Shown here: positions 61,491 through 64,000 of the stretch, one piece after another | How the letters are laid out: every line of letters begins with the position of its first letter | Numbering within the stretch: the stretch's first letter is position 1 | The notes under the pieces: generated by a model | Told to the model about the DNA's origin: nothing | The model's database searches: none | What the model saw: only the letters and a program-made list of their open reading frames with translations | Source of the DNA: a virus | DNA length: 64,000 nucleotides | Direction: 5' to 3' (one strand) | IMG/VR virus record: IMGVR_UViG_3300030049_000706 | Span: 1-64,000 of that record | Position numbers and translations under genes: made by a program

Positions 61491-61769
61491 ATGACTCTTG
61501 ACGAAGAAGAACTTGAGCTAAGTAAACAGCTCGATAATATTTACATTGCTATTGTGAATGAATATCATTTAAGATCTCAGTATATAGTTAAACGATTATT
61601 TGAAATTAAGCAACAGAAGATTTTATTACAACCGCTATCTATATCGTTTGATGAAGTACAACCCTGTTATAATAAACAAGAATTTCTGGATCGGATGGCA
61701 CAGCTTCCAAAATTAGATGACTCCGAGAGTCTCTCTGCTATCTTTAAAGAAGAAGGAACATCATCATGA
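61491..61769 (+). CDS. Hypothetical helical protein, 92 aa
   Basis: AAAGGAG precedes the ATG. Acidic N terminus and a long helix (EEELELSKQLDNIYIAIVNEY; YIVKRLFEIKQQKILL). Its end overlaps the next ATG by four bases (ATGA). Unknown function. Confidence 0.65.
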   Translation: MTLDEEELELSKQLDNIYIAIVNEYHLRSQYIVKRLFEIKQQKILLQPLSISFDEVQPCYNKQEFLDRMAQLPKLDDSESLSAIFKEEGTSS

Positions 61770-61972
61770 AACAACTCACTATCTCGACGACATTCGATGA
61801 TGCACAGCATGAACTCGCACTAAAGGATGTGCTGGATAAGTCAATGCGGTGTGTAATCAATAAGCAGATGAAAGTGTTATTTGCAGACCCACATCTTGAT
61901 GTTTCTGATTGCCGGTGGTTTAAAGGACCCCCCGATCTATCTGCTGACACTAAGCTTATTCAAGGTGGTTAA
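61766..61972 (+). CDS. Hypothetical protein, 68 aa
   Basis: Coupled to the previous gene by ATGA; AAGGAAC upstream. A small helical protein (FDDAQHELALKDVLDKSM), GC-richer. Unknown function. Confidence 0.6.
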   Translation: MKQLTISTTFDDAQHELALKDVLDKSMRCVINKQMKVLFADPHLDVSDCRWFKGPPDLSADTKLIQGG

Positions 61973-62090
61973 TATTACCAAAGACGGCATAATGTGCTAT
62001 GACGGTATCCCTGACGATAATATCCTCGTCAAATCTCGCTTGGCGGCCGATGCCGAGATCCTTAAGGATCTCTTGAAAGAAAAAACATGA
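61965..62090 (+). CDS. Very small protein, 41 aa (tentative)
   Basis: A GTG start overlapping the preceding stop by eight bases is the best choice; the frame is open farther upstream but overlaps the preceding gene. The product (VNITKDGIMCYDGIPDDNIL... KDLLKEKT) is compact and GC-richer. No clear ribosome site, so coupling is assumed. Confidence 0.45.
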   Translation: MVNITKDGIMCYDGIPDDNILVKSRLAADAEILKDLLKEKT

Positions 62091-62160
62091 TCAAATATAT
62101 ACAAGATAAGTCCACTCTTTGAATTGTGTAATCAAACACAGTTCATTGGAGTATGACTAG

Positions 62161-62367
62161 GTGACTAAAGAACAAGAACTGAAGTTTTGGGATGCTTTGG
62201 GCGATGGCTCTGGCTGGCCTAAAATGACGGACGACCCAGAAGTCAACTTTGTGGTAGACTGGTTCGTGGCCGACAAAGACGATTGGGATTTCTCCTATAC
62301 CACATGGGACGAACTCCCTGAGGAGGACAAAATCGTCTACCGTTACGAAGCAGAGCATATGAAGTAA
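62161..62367 (+). CDS. Small, highly acidic protein, 68 aa
   Basis: Starts at GTG ten bases after TGGAG. About 20 Asp/Glu residues against about seven Lys/Arg, and five Trp (FWDALGDGSGWPKMTDD; WFVADKDDWDFSYTTWDEL). The strong negative charge and GC-rich codons recall DNA-mimic proteins of phages, but no specific family is recognised. Single gene before a terminator. Confidence 0.65.
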   Translation: MTKEQELKFWDALGDGSGWPKMTDDPEVNFVVDWFVADKDDWDFSYTTWDELPEEDKIVYRYEAEHMK

Positions 62368-62373
62368 AACTAC

Positions 62374-62403
62374 ATAGAGGATGTGCCGATGCACATCCTC
62401 TAT
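62374..62403 (+). terminator. Rho-independent terminator
   Basis: Perfect 13-bp arms (ATAGAGGATGTGC) around CGAT, then TTTTTTTATTTG. Confidence 0.85.
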
Positions 62404-62430
62404 TTTTTTATTTGTAGTCAATTATATTTC

Positions 62431-62446
62431 AAATATATATTATTAT
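62431..62446 (+). promoter_or_regulatory. Phage-type promoter AAATATATATTATTAT
   Basis: Motif preceded by ATTTC, lying 36 nt before the ATG at 62483. Confidence 0.7.
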
Positions 62447-62482
62447 TATGTAATGTTATAACAGAAGGTAAGGTGTACTAAA

Positions 62483-63040
62483 ATGTCTAACGTTGACAAT
62501 GATCTTGTCGCGCCACTCAATGCCAAATATATTGAACTTTATAAGGAGCTTGATAGCATACTTAAAGAGATCTCCGATGCTCAACTACGAATAACCAATC
62601 TCGATAGTGAGCGATTGGAACTTGTAGAACGAATCGCACATATTCGTAATACAGCGACCATGTTTAACATAACTTTGACAGAGGTGCTGGTAGAACAGGA
62701 TATCCCACCAACCGATACGCCAATCGATATCAGTCGGTGTGAGCATGATCTCGATATTGATAAGACTGGCTTTAATTGGTATAATAAAGTAGCTAATGAG
62801 GCAGTTTATCTCAAAAATGGTACTAAACTTACGTTTCTATATAAAGCTAAATCGTATTATGCAACAATAATTGATGGTATGCCTGTGACAGATATTGGTG
62901 GAATTAAATACTCATCTGTACCATTGTGGTACAAATCGGTAACTTCTGCTATCGGGAGTTCGATAGATAAAATATCCGTTAGACTCCCAGGCGATCCGGA
63001 ATGGATATGTGCTCGACGTCTGTTTCGACCTATATCCTAG
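62483..63040 (+). CDS. Coiled-coil protein with a RAMA-like C-terminal domain
   Basis: A 185-aa protein. Residues ~12-60 form a coiled coil (KYIELYKELDSILKEI, RLELVERIAHIRN). Residues ~110-182 (LKNGTKLTFLYKAKSYYATIIDGMPVTDIGGIKYSSVPLWYKSVTSAIGSSIDKISVRLPGDPEWICARRLF) follow the RAMA pattern: GTxL.YKxxxYxAxI..dG...GxxYsSx..a...v.g......w. RAMA domains are proposed to read modified DNA and often accompany DNA methylases and restriction systems. The function here is inferred only; it might sense the state of host or phage DNA. Early-type promoter upstream. Confidence 0.65.
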   Translation: MSNVDNDLVAPLNAKYIELYKELDSILKEISDAQLRITNLDSERLELVERIAHIRNTATMFNITLTEVLVEQDIPPTDTPIDISRCEHDLDIDKTGFNWYNKVANEAVYLKNGTKLTFLYKAKSYYATIIDGMPVTDIGGIKYSSVPLWYKSVTSAIGSSIDKISVRLPGDPEWICARRLFRPIS

Positions 63041-63055
63041 AAAGGTTAATGCCAG

Positions 63056-63081
63056 TGGAGTAGTCTATATAGACTACTCCA
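63056..63081. terminator. 26-bp perfect palindrome terminator
   Basis: Halves of 13 bases (TGGAGTAGTCTAT), followed by TTATTTTTTATTT. Confidence 0.85.
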
Positions 63082-63111
63082 TTATTTTTTATTTGTGATT
63101 AAGCATATTTC

Positions 63112-63129
63112 AGATATATATTACTTAAG
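63112..63129 (+). promoter_or_regulatory. Phage-type promoter with conserved leader hairpin
   Basis: AGATATATATTACTTAAG. The 41 bases from here are identical to those at 17129. A hairpin in the leader and CTTGGAG lie before the ATG at 63195. Confidence 0.75.
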
Positions 63130-63194
63130 TGAAACAAGTTTACTTCTTAAGTGAACTTTACTGGAATTACAACATACATCCTTGGAGTAACATC

Positions 63195-63956
63195 ATGGAA
63201 ACAGATACAAATACCACCATTTACACGACTATTATTTCTGGGGGTATCACTCCGTTGGTTAATTGGCCGATTTCTGGATTCGATAATGCTCGACGTATCA
63301 ATTTCGATCACGATCGTTATGAATTCGAAGTAGTGACAACCAATCCGAAAGATAAAGATCGGCGTATTTTTAAACCATCTGGTATAGATTGGGAATTCGC
63401 TGAAGAATACGTTGGTAAAATCGATGAATCTCCGCATGATACGTATGTGTCATTGTGGATGAGGCCCCGCCGTGAACTGAAAGACCTTAAGTTCGATAAT
63501 GATTATCGTCACTATATCTACCACCACGGAGTGGAGAATGTGCGATTTATCATTCCAGTTAAGCGACTTCAACAGATTCTGATGATCGCATTTACGACAA
63601 GCGATCAGCCTGAGACTGCTGCGGTTTGCAAAATCGTTGAGGGTTTCAATCGGACTGTTCTCGACAACTACAAGTATCAACTTCAGCCCATTGCACATGA
63701 GAATGCATCAGAAACGTTCTATGTTAGCGATCTTGTATCGCTGATGCGGGAACTTCCTGATCAGTTCATGATGGTCGACCATTTCAAGGCTGGCGATAAG
63801 GTCGTGATTTCTGAAACCAGACACGCCGTTCATGAAGTATTCAAGGTCGTTGATATCACGGATCTTACTGGGCGTAAGCACCATCAGGATGTATTTTTGA
63901 AAGAGATCCCTGATTGTGTGTTTTCTGGCGATAGTCTGATAAGAGCTTATAAATAA
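63195..63956 (+). CDS. Hypothetical early protein, 253 aa, GC-richer
   Basis: Start chosen after GGAGTAACATC-ATG; the upstream frame covers the leader hairpin and is rejected. Mixed alpha/beta protein with GC-rich codons. Segments: SGGITPLVNWPISGFDNARRI; YVSLWMRPRRELKDLKF; KAGDKVVISETRHAVHEVFKVVDI (a KOW/SH3-like strand pattern near residue 205). Function unknown. Confidence 0.7.
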   Translation: METDTNTTIYTTIISGGITPLVNWPISGFDNARRINFDHDRYEFEVVTTNPKDKDRRIFKPSGIDWEFAEEYVGKIDESPHDTYVSLWMRPRRELKDLKFDNDYRHYIYHHGVENVRFIIPVKRLQQILMIAFTTSDQPETAAVCKIVEGFNRTVLDNYKYQLQPIAHENASETFYVSDLVSLMRELPDQFMMVDHFKAGDKVVISETRHAVHEVFKVVDITDLTGRKHHQDVFLKEIPDCVFSGDSLIRAYK

Positions 63957-63965
63957 TGAGATCTG

Positions 63966-63987
63966 GGAGGGTGTAATTACACCCTCC
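63966..63987. terminator. Palindromic terminator
   Basis: Halves of 11 bases (GGAGGGTGTAA), followed by ATTTTTC. Confidence 0.8.
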
Positions 63988-64000
63988 AATTTTTCAATAA

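Noticed and set aside
1-64000. tRNA genes, rRNA genes, CRISPR arrays and insertion sequences
   Set aside because: I looked for cloverleaf-like segments ending in CCA-type acceptor stems, regularly spaced repeats and transposase motifs, and saw none that could be supported by eye.

Overview
The window looks like part of the genome of a large (jumbo-class) tailed dsDNA phage with a contractile tail. It carries a large terminase, portal, prohead-protease candidate, tail sheath and tail tube. It also carries its own replication and transcription machinery: a family B DNA polymerase fragment, both type II topoisomerase subunits, and at least three fragments of a split multisubunit RNA polymerase. 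The DNA is AT-rich and densely packed. A few genes (for example 464-1141, 22857-23027, 47884-48201, 60084-60917, 63195-63956, plus tail sheath and tube) are clearly more GC-rich and use codons such as CGT, CGA and GTC, which suggests a host of higher GC content. The host cannot be named from this sequence.

Layout. 1-1.7 kb: end of an upstream gene and a small module behind a phage-type promoter. 1.7-7.1 kb (minus strand): an operon with an SH3-like small protein, a GroEL-like chaperonin, and a zinc-ribbon baseplate-type protein that appears to be extended by a -1 ribosomal frameshift. 7.2-13 kb (plus): DNA polymerase C-terminal half, an unknown protein, RNA polymerase beta' with bridge helix and trigger-loop start, and an octapeptide-repeat protein. 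13-20 kb: small-terminase candidate (minus), topoisomerase B, unknown, topoisomerase A. 20-27.6 kb: HslV/proteasome-like Ntn hydrolase, RNA polymerase beta C-terminal piece, Ser/Thr-rich virion-like protein, tail-anchored membrane protein, RNA polymerase beta N-terminal piece, and an Asn/Gly-linker protein with codon use typical of abundant proteins. 27.6-43.2 kb: structural genes in both orientations (portal, tube, sheath and large unknown probable virion proteins). 43.2-43.9 kb: a non-coding region rich in inverted repeats. 44.7-45.3 kb: a decayed NAD-dependent DNA ligase. 45.4-47.3 kb: nucleotide-metabolism genes ending in thymidylate synthase. 48.3-55.2 kb: prohead protease, intein-containing terminase, and others. 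55.2-64 kb: an accessory region of many small genes of unknown function, each short operon preceded by the same promoter motif.

Regulation. A motif with core TATATATTAC/T (usually AGATATATATTACT) lies 25-85 nt before the start codons of about fourteen transcription units. It resembles the TATATTAC early-promoter element reported for phage phiKZ, which also uses its own multisubunit RNA polymerases. Several of these leaders carry a hairpin shortly after the motif and end in GGAG...ATC-ATG. Nearly every transcription unit ends in a long, often perfect, hairpin. The most notable points are the split RNA polymerase with a break at the beta' trigger loop, the probable -1 frameshift, a terminase P-loop intein with Glu where the catalytic first residue should be, and the phage-encoded chaperonin and HslV-like protein.
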